Positions 1 to 5,688 of a DNA stretch of 42,900 nt are shown here, in pieces. The notes beneath the pieces were generated by a model. That model worked only from the letters and a program-made list of their open reading frames with translations, ran no database searches and had not been told where the DNA came from. Location: the NCBI GenBank assembly GCA_017500845.1, contig JAFVXY010000011.1, positions 1-42,900 on the forward strand, in the 5' to 3' direction. Within the stretch, counting starts at the first letter, position 1. Every line of letters starts with the position of its first letter. The position numbers were made by a program, and so were the translations under genes. Origin of the DNA: Clostridia bacterium. Lineage in GTDB: Bacteria > Bacillota > Clostridia > Christensenellales > Pumilibacteraceae.

Positions 1-68
1 CGGAAGTTAAGCCCTGTAGAGCCGATGGTACTAATTCGGAGACGAGTTGGGAGAGTAGGTCGTCGCCA
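1..68 (+). rRNA. rrf: 5S ribosomal RNA, 3' part
   Basis: The window opens inside a 5S rRNA. The conserved segment with AGCCGATGGTACTA, followed by GGGAGAGTAGGTCGTCGCC, matches the 3' half of bacterial 5S rRNA. The 5' part lies outside the window, so this is a partial gene. The exact 3' end is judged from the end of the conserved helix and could be off by a few bases. A tRNA gene follows after about 12 bases, the usual arrangement at the end of a Bacillota rRNA operon. Confidence 0.93.
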
Positions 69-80
69 CTTTTCTTTTTA

Positions 81-156
81 GCCTCAGTGGCTCAGGGGTT
101 AGAGCGTTCGGCTGTTAACCGAAATGTCGTAGGTTCAAATCCTACCTGAGGCGCCA
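81..156 (+). tRNA. tRNA-Asn (GTT anticodon)
   Basis: A 76-base cloverleaf. The acceptor stem GCCTCAG pairs with CTGAGGC, the anticodon loop CTGTTAA gives anticodon GTT (Asn), and the T arm contains GGTTCAAATCC. The discriminator base is G and the 3' CCA is encoded (154-156). It lies directly behind the 5S gene and in front of an intrinsic terminator, so it is probably the last gene of the rRNA operon transcript. Confidence 0.97.
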
Positions 157-188
157 AAAAACGACAGGTTACGACCTGTCGTTTTTTT
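157..188 (+). terminator. Intrinsic terminator of the rRNA/tRNA-Asn operon
   Basis: Perfect 8-bp stem CGACAGGT / ACCTGTCG with a four-base loop, preceded by A residues and followed by seven T residues. It lies a few bases after the tRNA CCA end. Confidence 0.95.
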
Positions 189-190
189 AT

Positions 191-359
191 CCAAGCCGCA
201 GGCTTGGTATATCATCACGCATTGGCGTGTATATCATCACCGAAGGTGTATATCATCACGCGTAGCGTGTATTTTCTGCGGCTTGATGATATACAAAGCT
301 TCGCTTTGATGATATGCAACACTTCGTGTTGATGATATACTATGCTTCGCATTGATATA
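191..359. repeat. Array of short hairpins spaced by TATATCATCA / TGATGATATA
   Basis: After a hairpin CCAAGCC-GCA-GGCTTGG come three direct copies of TATATCATCA (208, 230, 249). Three copies of the reverse complement TGATGATATA, one ending in G, follow (284, 307, 330). Between the spacers sit small inverted repeats whose stems differ but remain paired: CACGC/GCGTG, CAC/GTG, CACGC/GCGTG, AAAGC/GCTTT, CAACAC/GTGTTG and ATGC/GCAT, several with a TTC loop. The left and right halves are arranged as mirror images. No coding sequence is seen. Function unknown. Confidence 0.8.
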
Positions 360-360
360 T

Positions 361-443
361 AATTATAACTCACTGTGCTCGAATGATAACGCCTTGCGGC
401 GAATTATAACTCGCTGTGCTCGAATGATAACGCCTTGCGTTCG
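361..443. repeat. Two tandem copies of a 41-42 bp unit
   Basis: Copy one (361-401) and copy two (402-443) both begin AATTATAACTC and contain CTGTGCTCGAATGATAACGC followed by CTTGCG. They differ at one internal base and at the 3' end. The pair directly continues the hairpin array before it and is followed by a partial TTGATGATA spacer, so the two blocks probably form one repeat-rich locus between the rRNA operon and the next gene. Confidence 0.8.
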
Positions 444-472
444 AATTGATGATACAAAAATATAGTTTTATA

Positions 473-501
473 TTGACTTTATTTTAGAATGGGTATATAA
501 T
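473..501 (+). promoter_or_regulatory. Sigma-A-type promoter for the 547 gene
   Basis: TTGACT, a 17-bp spacer, then TATAAT. The -10 ends 45 bases before the ATG at 547, leaving a short AT-rich leader with a Shine-Dalgarno-like AAAGGA before the start. Confidence 0.8.
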
Positions 502-546
502 AATTATATATGGCAAAGTCTATAAAAAAGGAACAAAGGAAAAATT

Positions 547-1407
547 ATGGTCAAGCTTTTTAATTTTTGGTATTTATTTTTTATAGTGCTTGGTGCGGGA
601 ATAATCGTTGGCTTATATTATTTGTTGCGAAATAAAAAGTATATAACAAAAAAAATCGTTTTGTTTTCGCTTTTATTTTTCAATCTTGCTCTTCACTTTT
701 TAAAGCTTACTTTTCCGCCTTATTCCGAAAACCCGTCTCATGCTATGCGAGAGATTTGGTTTATAAACCTTTGCGCTACAAGTGTTTTATTCTTTCCTTT
801 TTTGTTTTTGTCTAAAAATAAAACCGCAAAAGACTATATGTTTTATATTGGAGTATTGAGTGGATTTTTGGCACTTTTGTACCCCACCGAAGCATTGGGC
901 AAAAGCGTTCTTACGCTTGATTTGTGGCGCTTTTATATCTGTCACATCATAATAATTGCAGTGCCCTTGCTTACCGTAATGCTCGGCTTGCACCGACTTG
1001 ATGTAAAAAGAATTTATAAGGTGCCCTTTTGCCTAATGGCGGTACTGCTATTTATAATTTGCAATCAGGTTTTGCAAAGCGAATTGGGAATTATTGCTCT
1101 TAGAGACGGCGATATATTTAACATTAATTGGCATAATCCTTCACTTATTTGGGGCCCGACTGATGATGTTGCAGTGCTGTTTTCTTGGCTAACTCCCGAC
1201 TTTATGAAGGTCATTCCTTTTGGCGAATTCGCAGGACAAGAAAAATTCTGGCCGTTCTTTTGGATGGTTCCCGGAGTGTTCTTTTATTTCTTATTAGAGC
1301 CGTTGATCTTGTGCCTAATTTTTGACTTTAAAAATACAGTAAGCACATTCAAAAATGGATATCATTACGTTATCAATTTGTTTAAGAAGAAAAAAGATGC
1401 AGAGTAA
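547..1407 (+). CDS. Polytopic membrane protein, possibly YwaF-like
   Basis: A 286-residue, strongly hydrophobic protein with about seven predicted membrane segments (around residues 8-27, 38-55, 70-88, 96-113, 127-147, 157-175 and 234-257). It ends in a lysine-rich cytoplasmic tail. The repeated hydrophobic layout and its length are similar to the YwaF/TMEM164-type integral membrane family, but I see no decisive motif, so this is only a possibility. An AAAGGA ribosome-binding site precedes the ATG and a consensus promoter lies upstream. The following nitroreductase-like gene starts 43 bases after the stop and may be cotranscribed. Function unknown. Confidence 0.75.
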   Translation: MVKLFNFWYLFFIVLGAGIIVGLYYLLRNKKYITKKIVLFSLLFFNLALHFLKLTFPPYSENPSHAMREIWFINLCATSVLFFPFLFLSKNKTAKDYMFYIGVLSGFLALLYPTEALGKSVLTLDLWRFYICHIIIIAVPLLTVMLGLHRLDVKRIYKVPFCLMAVLLFIICNQVLQSELGIIALRDGDIFNINWHNPSLIWGPTDDVAVLFSWLTPDFMKVIPFGEFAGQEKFWPFFWMVPGVFFYFLLEPLILCLIFDFKNTVSTFKNGYHYVINLFKKKKDAE

Positions 1408-1450
1408 AACACGGGCTGTGTAAGCGATTTATATAAAAAAGGAGCATTTT

Positions 1451-2113
1451 ATGGATATAATGGAAGCGATGAGGCTGCGCCACAGCGTTCGCAGATACGA
1501 AAATAAGGCAATCGAAGGCGAGGTGTTGGACGAGCTGAAAAGGGCAATAGACGAGTGCAATAGCGAAAGCGGACTTAATTTTCAACTTGTACTTAACGAG
1601 CCCAAGGCATTTAGCGGCGTTATGGCAAGGTACGGAAAGTTTTCGGGCGTAAGCAACTATATTGCTCTTGTGGGCAAAAAAGGCAAGGATTTGGATAGAC
1701 TATGCGGCTATTACGGTGAGAAGCTTGTTCTTAAAATTCAACAGCTTGGACTTGGCAGCTGTTGGGTGGCTCTTACTTACAAGAAGGTTCCCGAAGCGTT
1801 TACCGTACGCAATGGCGAAAAGCTGACGGTGGTTATTTCGGTCGGGTACGCAAAGGCGCGCGGCGTGCCGCATAAGTCCAAGGATATAAGCAAGGTCAGC
1901 GACGTTACGGATAGCTCGCCAAGCTGGTACAAGCAAGGCGTAGAGGCGGCTTTGCTTGCGCCTACGGCGATGAATCAACAAAAGTTCAAGTTCCGCCTGG
2001 ACGGCGAAAAGGTTACGGCATCGGCGGGTGTGGGCTTTTATGCGAAGATGGATCTCGGCATAGCGCAGTACCACTTTGAGGTAGCGTCGGGCAAAAAGGT
2101 AGATATTAAATAA
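1451..2113 (+). CDS. Nitroreductase-family protein
   Basis: A 220-residue protein that starts with the family signature RLRHSVRRYENKAI, where the serine and arginines normally contact FMN phosphate. It later has GLGSCWVAL, the typical FMN-binding segment, and LLAPTAMNQQ near the C-terminus. The halves appear arranged as in the TM1586-like, internally duplicated nitroreductase group. Members bind FMN and reduce nitro or quinone-like substrates with NAD(P)H; the substrate cannot be told from sequence. The ATG follows an AAAGGAG Shine-Dalgarno. The upstream gene ends 43 bases before. A second, shorter nitroreductase lies at 24738. Likely cytoplasmic. Confidence 0.88.
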   Translation: MDIMEAMRLRHSVRRYENKAIEGEVLDELKRAIDECNSESGLNFQLVLNEPKAFSGVMARYGKFSGVSNYIALVGKKGKDLDRLCGYYGEKLVLKIQQLGLGSCWVALTYKKVPEAFTVRNGEKLTVVISVGYAKARGVPHKSKDISKVSDVTDSSPSWYKQGVEAALLAPTAMNQQKFKFRLDGEKVTASAGVGFYAKMDLGIAQYHFEVASGKKVDIK

Positions 2114-2140
2114 AGTATTTTCGCCCAAAACCAAACTTTG

Positions 2141-2214
2141 CTTCCCCACGAGATCCCGATGCTACGCATCGCCCTACAAGTTCGACTGCGCTCAGGATGA
2201 CGCGTGTGGGAAAG
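2141..2214. repeat. Intergenic stem-loop element with TGCGCTCAGGATGAC core
   Basis: An outer near-inverted repeat (CTTCCCCACG at 2141, CGTGTGGGAAAG ending 2214) encloses a hairpin GATGC-TAC-GCATC and the core TTCGACTGCGCTCAGGATGA. From memory, this core resembles a short sequence (TTCGCTGCGCTCAGAATGAC-like) found between genes in many unrelated bacterial genomes. No ORF is seen. Probably a small dispersed repeat. Confidence 0.55.
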
Positions 2215-2226
2215 CAGGCTTCGTTT

Positions 2227-2352
2227 TTGCGCAATGGTAGTATATTTCGCCAACAATACCCGCCGCGCCCAAAATCAATCTTCGATTGTTGTAGCGCGGA
2301 ATTGGCTTGAACAGCGGATAACCTCAATCGCGCCCAAAACAAGCTTTGCTTG
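2227..2352. repeat. Dispersed intergenic repeat, copy 1
   Basis: Contains, in order, TGCGCAA, CCCGCCGCGCCCAAAATCAA, the hairpin CAATC-TTC-GATTG, GCGCGGAATTGG, and then AATCGCGCCCAAAA with the hairpin CAAG-CTTTG-CTTG. The same modules occur at 8052-8179 and, shortened, at 32316-32380. A strong promoter begins 18 bases after this copy. No coding capacity seen. Confidence 0.75.
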
Positions 2353-2370
2353 AAAAAACGCGTAATTTTG

Positions 2371-2399
2371 TTGACAAAGCGGACAAGGCGTGGTATATT
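2371..2399 (+). promoter_or_regulatory. Promoter of the FMN riboswitch / ribU transcript
   Basis: TTGACA, a 17-bp spacer ending in GGCGTGG, then TATATT. The riboswitch aptamer begins a few bases downstream, so transcription should start just before it. Confidence 0.85.
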
Positions 2400-2403
2400 A
2401 TTA

Positions 2404-2514
2404 GTGCTTAGGGGCGAGGTGTGATTCCTCACCGACGGTATAGTCCGTGAAGCCGATAAGGCCCGATTGGGTGAAATTCCCAAACCGACAGTATAGGCTG
2501 GATGATATAAGCAG
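2404..2514 (+). promoter_or_regulatory. FMN riboswitch (RFN element)
   Basis: Contains the conserved RFN segments AGGGGCGAGGTG, CCGACGGTATAGTCCGTGA, GGGTGAAATTCCCAAACCGA, CAGTATAGG and CTGGATGA. The closing helix is formed by TGCTTA at the 5' end and TAAGCA at the 3' end. FMN binding normally switches off expression of riboflavin biosynthesis or uptake genes. Here it precedes a riboflavin transporter gene. Confidence 0.95.
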
Positions 2515-2529
2515 TACACTTTTTTTGCG

Positions 2530-2551
2530 CTCCTAACAAAGGAGTTTTTTT
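2530..2551 (+). terminator. Riboswitch expression platform: terminator hairpin that contains the SD
   Basis: CTCCT, loop AACAA, AGGAG, then seven T residues, directly followed by the ATG at 2552. The right arm is also the Shine-Dalgarno (AAGGAG). The hairpin could therefore act as a weak intrinsic terminator and as a block to ribosome binding. Which mechanism operates is not resolved by sequence. Confidence 0.6.
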
Positions 2552-3610
2552 ATGTCCAAAATCTTTACCACAAAGAATATTACGAGGCTTGCGATTTTTA
2601 GTGCGTTTGCCTTTATTTTGTATATGTGGGTAAAGTTCCCGTTGCCGTTTTTGTTCCCAAGCTTTTTGGACTTTCAGGTATCCGAGCTTCCTGCCTTGCT
2701 CGCAGGGTTTATGATTGGACCGATCGGCGGATGTGTGGTAATCGTAATTAAATGCTTGCTAAAGCTGCCGTTTACCAGCACCGCGGGCGTTGGTGAGCTT
2801 GGGGATTTGCTGCTTGGAATTGCATTTGTGCTTGTGTCATCGCTAATTTACCGCAAGCACCGAAGTAAAAAGGGCGCGGTAATAAGCCTTATTTGCGGCT
2901 CACTTGCTTGTACGGCGGTGTCCGTTGTGGTCAACGCCTTTATACTTATTCCGTTTTACGCAGAGGCATTCGGAATGTCGGCAATCGTGGGAATGCTCAG
3001 CTCGTTATTCCCGACGGTAACCGAGGACACGATTATGCTATACTATTTGCCCTTATCGGTATTGCCGTTCAATCTTTTGAGATGCACTCTTAGTAGCGTA
3101 ATAACGTTTTTGGTATATAAGCGTTTGCAAAGATTGTTGGACAGAATTTTCGAGCCGCAACAAAAACACTTGTCTTTTGAGAACGAAAAGTGTATAATAG
3201 ACAGTATGGAAACGCAATCAGAACAACAGACCGAGCAGCAGGGCTTTTTGCTTGGCGAAAGGCTTGTGGGCGGCGAAATTATTTTGCTTAGTGGCGATTT
3301 GGGCGCGGGAAAAACCGTTTTTACACGAGGTGTTGCCGCGGCGCTTGGTATTACAGACAGCATAGTAAGCCCCACATTTACTCTTATGAACTGCTATGAG
3401 GGCAGGCTGAAGCTGTACCATTACGACGCGTATAGATTAGACAGCGCCGAGCAAGCGGAGGAGCGAGGACTTACCGAGTTTTTTGGCGCAAGTGACGGTG
3501 TTTGCATAATAGAGTGGCCCGAAAAAATCGCGGAAGCTATTCCCGAGGACGTAATTCGCGTTACCATAAAGTATATAGATGAGCAAAAGAGGGAGATTAC
3601 AATATGCTGA
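2552..3610 (+). CDS. ribU: RibU riboflavin ECF transporter S component fused in frame to TsaE
   Basis: One uninterrupted 352-codon frame with two domains. Residues 1-205 have about six hydrophobic segments and resemble RibU, the substrate-binding subunit of the ECF-type riboflavin importer (early LPFLFPSFLDFQVSELPALL segment). Residues 206-218 are a hydrophilic linker. Residues 219-352 are a complete TsaE, with Walker A GDLGAGKT and SPTFTLMN. RibU normally ends around residue 200, so its stop appears to be missing. A consensus promoter inside the linker (3170-3198) and an ATG at 3206 could give TsaE on its own. The upstream FMN riboswitch supports the RibU call. The fusion may be real, a recent stop-codon loss, or a sequence error. 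Confidence 0.85.
   Translation: MSKIFTTKNITRLAIFSAFAFILYMWVKFPLPFLFPSFLDFQVSELPALLAGFMIGPIGGCVVIVIKCLLKLPFTSTAGVGELGDLLLGIAFVLVSSLIYRKHRSKKGAVISLICGSLACTAVSVVVNAFILIPFYAEAFGMSAIVGMLSSLFPTVTEDTIMLYYLPLSVLPFNLLRCTLSSVITFLVYKRLQRLLDRIFEPQQKHLSFENEKCIIDSMETQSEQQTEQQGFLLGERLVGGEIILLSGDLGAGKTVFTRGVAAALGITDSIVSPTFTLMNCYEGRLKLYHYDAYRLDSAEQAEERGLTEFFGASDGVCIIEWPEKIAEAIPEDVIRVTIKYIDEQKREITIC
3170..3198 (+). promoter_or_regulatory. Internal promoter for tsaE
   Basis: TTGTCT, exactly 17 bp, then TATAAT, followed by seven bases and the ATG at 3206. It lies in the linker between the RibU and TsaE domains. The predicted start of transcription falls at or within two bases of the ATG, and there is no Shine-Dalgarno. 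Confidence 0.7.
3206..3610 (+). CDS. tsaE: TsaE, tRNA t6A synthesis ATPase (internal start in the fused frame)
   Basis: A 134-residue product if translation starts at the ATG at 3206, close to the normal TsaE length (about 135-155). TsaE is the ATPase that works with TsaB, TsaD and TsaC in making N6-threonylcarbamoyladenosine at position 37 of tRNAs reading ANN codons. Visible motifs are Walker A GDLGAGKT (residues 30-37), SPTFTLMN, YHYDAYRL and IIEWPEK. The same residues are the C-terminal half of the ribU frame. Its own promoter lies just upstream without a Shine-Dalgarno, suggesting leaderless translation. Genes for YhbY, TsaB and RimI follow in an overlapping series; tsaD is not in the window. 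Confidence 0.85.
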   Translation: METQSEQQTEQQGFLLGERLVGGEIILLSGDLGAGKTVFTRGVAAALGITDSIVSPTFTLMNCYEGRLKLYHYDAYRLDSAEQAEERGLTEFFGASDGVCIIEWPEKIAEAIPEDVIRVTIKYIDEQKREITIC

Positions 3611-3897
3611 CAAGCAAGCAAAGAGCAAAGCTTAGAGGACTGGCGAACAATATCGAGCCGGTATTTCAAATAGGAAAGGGCAACCTTAGCGACGTTCAGA
3701 TAGATGAAATCGCGGCGGTGCTTAATAAGCGCGAGCTGATTAAGGTGTCCGTGCTTAAGGGCTGTGATTATACGGCAAGCGAGCTTATCGGCGAGCTTAG
3801 CAACCTTCTCGGCGCAGAGCCGGTAGCCGCAATTGGCAACCGAATGATTATCTATCGCCGCAGTGACGATAAAAGCGTAAACCATATTGAGATATGA
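3604..3897 (+). CDS. yhbY: YhbY-type CRM-domain RNA-binding protein
   Basis: A 97-residue protein covering a single CRS1/YhbY (CRM) domain: LTSKQRAKLRGLA at the N-terminus, the QIGKGNLSD loop (usually IGKxG) and IGNRMIIYR at the end. Members bind the large ribosomal subunit and take part in its assembly. The ATG overlaps the end of tsaE by seven bases, so the two are translationally coupled. The next gene, tsaB, overlaps by four bases. Finding yhbY between tsaE and tsaB is a small departure from the usual tsaE-tsaB order. Confidence 0.92.
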   Translation: MLTSKQRAKLRGLANNIEPVFQIGKGNLSDVQIDEIAAVLNKRELIKVSVLKGCDYTASELIGELSNLLGAEPVAAIGNRMIIYRRSDDKSVNHIEI

Positions 3898-4496
3898 GAT
3901 ACGTTGCGATAAATACGGCGGCGCCGATAATTGAAATTGTCGCCGTTTATGACGGCAAATCCGAGTACACAAGGCTCGAAAAGGTTATGGCGGCAGAACA
4001 GCTTTTGCCTCAGCTTGACAAAATGTTGGACGGTATGGGATTGACTGCATCTGACTTTGACAGTTTTGTATGCGTGGTGGGTCCCGGTTCGTTTACGGGA
4101 ATACGTATCGGCATAAACACCGTTCGTGCGCTTGCTTACGCACTTGGCAAAATGGCTTACGGAGTAACGTATGACCGAATTATGGCATACAATAATAGCG
4201 GCGCGGTTGTTACCTTTATTGACGGCGGAACGGGAGTTTGCTACGTGGCGGCATACGAGGGCGAAAAGGAAATTCTTACCCCTACCTGCATTTACAAAAA
4301 GAACGCCTACGAGTTTTTGGAAAAATTCTCGGGAGCAAAAATTGTTGCCGATTTTGATTTGACCGTAGCAAGTCGTTTCGAGCCTAGTCAAAAGGCGCTT
4401 ATGGGCGCGGCGGAGTATGCGATACAAAATCAGCTTGGCACGGACGCAGTCTATATTCGCAAGCCGCAACCCGACCGCAAGGAAAACGATATATGA
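3894..4496 (+). CDS. tsaB: TsaB, tRNA threonylcarbamoyladenosine synthesis protein
   Basis: A 200-residue protein of the ASKHA fold. The start, MRYVAINTAAPIIEIVAV, matches the LxIDTS beginning of the family, and GPGSFTGIRIGINTVRALA is the diagnostic TsaB motif. TsaB is the scaffold that binds TsaD and TsaE in the t6A complex. The C-terminal half is shorter and less typical than in E. coli TsaB (about 230 residues), as is common in Bacillota. The ATG overlaps the yhbY stop by four bases and its own stop overlaps rimI by four bases. Confidence 0.93.
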   Translation: MRYVAINTAAPIIEIVAVYDGKSEYTRLEKVMAAEQLLPQLDKMLDGMGLTASDFDSFVCVVGPGSFTGIRIGINTVRALAYALGKMAYGVTYDRIMAYNNSGAVVTFIDGGTGVCYVAAYEGEKEILTPTCIYKKNAYEFLEKFSGAKIVADFDLTVASRFEPSQKALMGAAEYAIQNQLGTDAVYIRKPQPDRKENDI

Positions 4497-4921
4497 TAAT
4501 ACAGCGTTGGTGTCTGTCGGACGTAAAGCAGATTGCCGAGATGGAGCAGCGATACATTTATCATCCTTACAGCGAGGCGGTGCTTAGCGAAATGCTTAAC
4601 AATCCAAGCTGTCTTGCGCTTAAAATTATGGACGGCGACGTGCTTGCGGCATACGTTAGCGGCGAGTTCGTTATTGACGAGTTCAATATTAACAACGTGG
4701 TGGTGGGTGAGGATTACCGCCGCAGAGGGTACGCCCAAGCACTTATCAGCGAGGTTATTGATAGGTGTAAGCAGGGCGGCGTACAAAAGATTTATCTCGA
4801 GGTCGCTCAAAACAACGAGGCGGCAAAGAATCTTTATTACAAATTAGACTTCTCTTTTTCATACGAAAGAAAAAAATATTACGGCGAACAAAGCGCATTG
4901 GTATTGGTTAAGACGGTGTAA
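4493..4921 (+). CDS. rimI: RimI, ribosomal protein S18-alanine N-acetyltransferase
   Basis: A 142-residue GNAT-fold acetyltransferase. The acetyl-CoA-binding signature VVVGEDYRRRGYAQALI is present (the R/QxxGxG/A loop), followed by LEVAQNNEAAKNLYYKLDF, the typical RimI C-terminal motif with catalytic-region asparagine and tyrosine. Position directly after tsaB, with an ATGA overlap, fits the conserved tsaB-rimI pairing and supports this assignment over a general GNAT enzyme. RimI acetylates the N-terminal alanine of ribosomal protein S18. It is the last gene of the overlapping series; a 29-base gap separates it from the next gene. Confidence 0.9.
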   Translation: MIIQRWCLSDVKQIAEMEQRYIYHPYSEAVLSEMLNNPSCLALKIMDGDVLAAYVSGEFVIDEFNINNVVVGEDYRRRGYAQALISEVIDRCKQGGVQKIYLEVAQNNEAAKNLYYKLDFSFSYERKKYYGEQSALVLVKTV

Positions 4922-4950
4922 GCCAGCTTTCACCGTCAAAAGGAGCGTAA

Positions 4951-5688
4951 ATGTTTTTCTCGTATGACGGAGTAAGTGTTTTTTACAAAAGACATTTGGG
5001 GCTGGGCACGCCCGTCGTGCTTATGCACGGCTGGGGTGGCAGTAGCGTTTCCTTTAGGGGCGTGTTCGAGTATCTGTCTACGCTTAATCGTGACGTCATC
5101 GTGGTCGATTTTCCCGGCTTTGGCAGTAGTGATTTGCCGGGAGAGAACTGGGGCATTGACGACTACGCCCTGTGTATCGAGGCGCTTATACGAGCCTTGA
5201 AGCTACGCAAGGTTACGCTTGTGGGACACAGCTTTGGGGGCAGAGTGGCTCTTTGCCTTGGGAATAAGGATTACGTTCAAAGTCTCGCATTAGTGGATAG
5301 CGCGGGAATGAAGCCGCGCAAAAGCCTTGCTAAGGCTTACATGGTTTGGCGGTACAAAATGGCAAAAAAAGCGGGCAAGGACGTATCTAAATACGGCTCG
5401 GTGGACTACCTTGCCTTGCCGGAGATTATGCGAAAGGTGTTCGTGAGAATTGTCAATACGCATCTTGAGGATAGGCTGGCGGCAATCACTTGCCCCACGC
5501 TTATAATTTGGGGAAACAAGGACGCCGATACGCCGATATATATGGCAAAAAGGCTTGTAAGAGGAATAAAGGACAGTAGCCTAGTGATGCTCAGCGGCAG
5601 TCACTATGCATATATCGAGAACAATATTAAATTCAATTTAATTCTTGCCGAGTTTACAAAGGGGGACAAAGAATGCCTACCGAGATAG
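4951..5688 (+). CDS. Alpha/beta-hydrolase
   Basis: A 245-residue alpha/beta-hydrolase. HGWGGSS near residue 26 forms the oxyanion-hole loop. The nucleophile elbow GHSFGG lies near residue 92, the acid is the Asp in WGNKDADTP (about 190) and the catalytic His is in GSHYAY (about 217), so the triad is complete. The substrate cannot be told. Its 3' end overlaps the start of the membrane-anchored MurF-like ligase by 16 bases. A hydrolase beside such a ligase hints at a cell-wall or envelope role, but this is inference. An AAAGGAG ribosome-binding site precedes the ATG. Confidence 0.9.
   Translation: MFFSYDGVSVFYKRHLGLGTPVVLMHGWGGSSVSFRGVFEYLSTLNRDVIVVDFPGFGSSDLPGENWGIDDYALCIEALIRALKLRKVTLVGHSFGGRVALCLGNKDYVQSLALVDSAGMKPRKSLAKAYMVWRYKMAKKAGKDVSKYGSVDYLALPEIMRKVFVRIVNTHLEDRLAAITCPTLIIWGNKDADTPIYMAKRLVRGIKDSSLVMLSGSHYAYIENNIKFNLILAEFTKGDKECLPR

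Noticed and set aside
191-359. Possible CRISPR array
   Set aside because: Units are about 20 bp, palindromic and turn orientation in the middle; there are no 25-40 bp repeats with unique spacers and no cas genes.
513-566. 17-codon leader peptide before the 547 gene
   Set aside because: The ATG follows the -10 by 11 bases, but there is no Shine-Dalgarno, the peptide (MAKSIKKEQRKNYGQAF) has no attenuator-like content, and it overlaps the well-supported start at 547.
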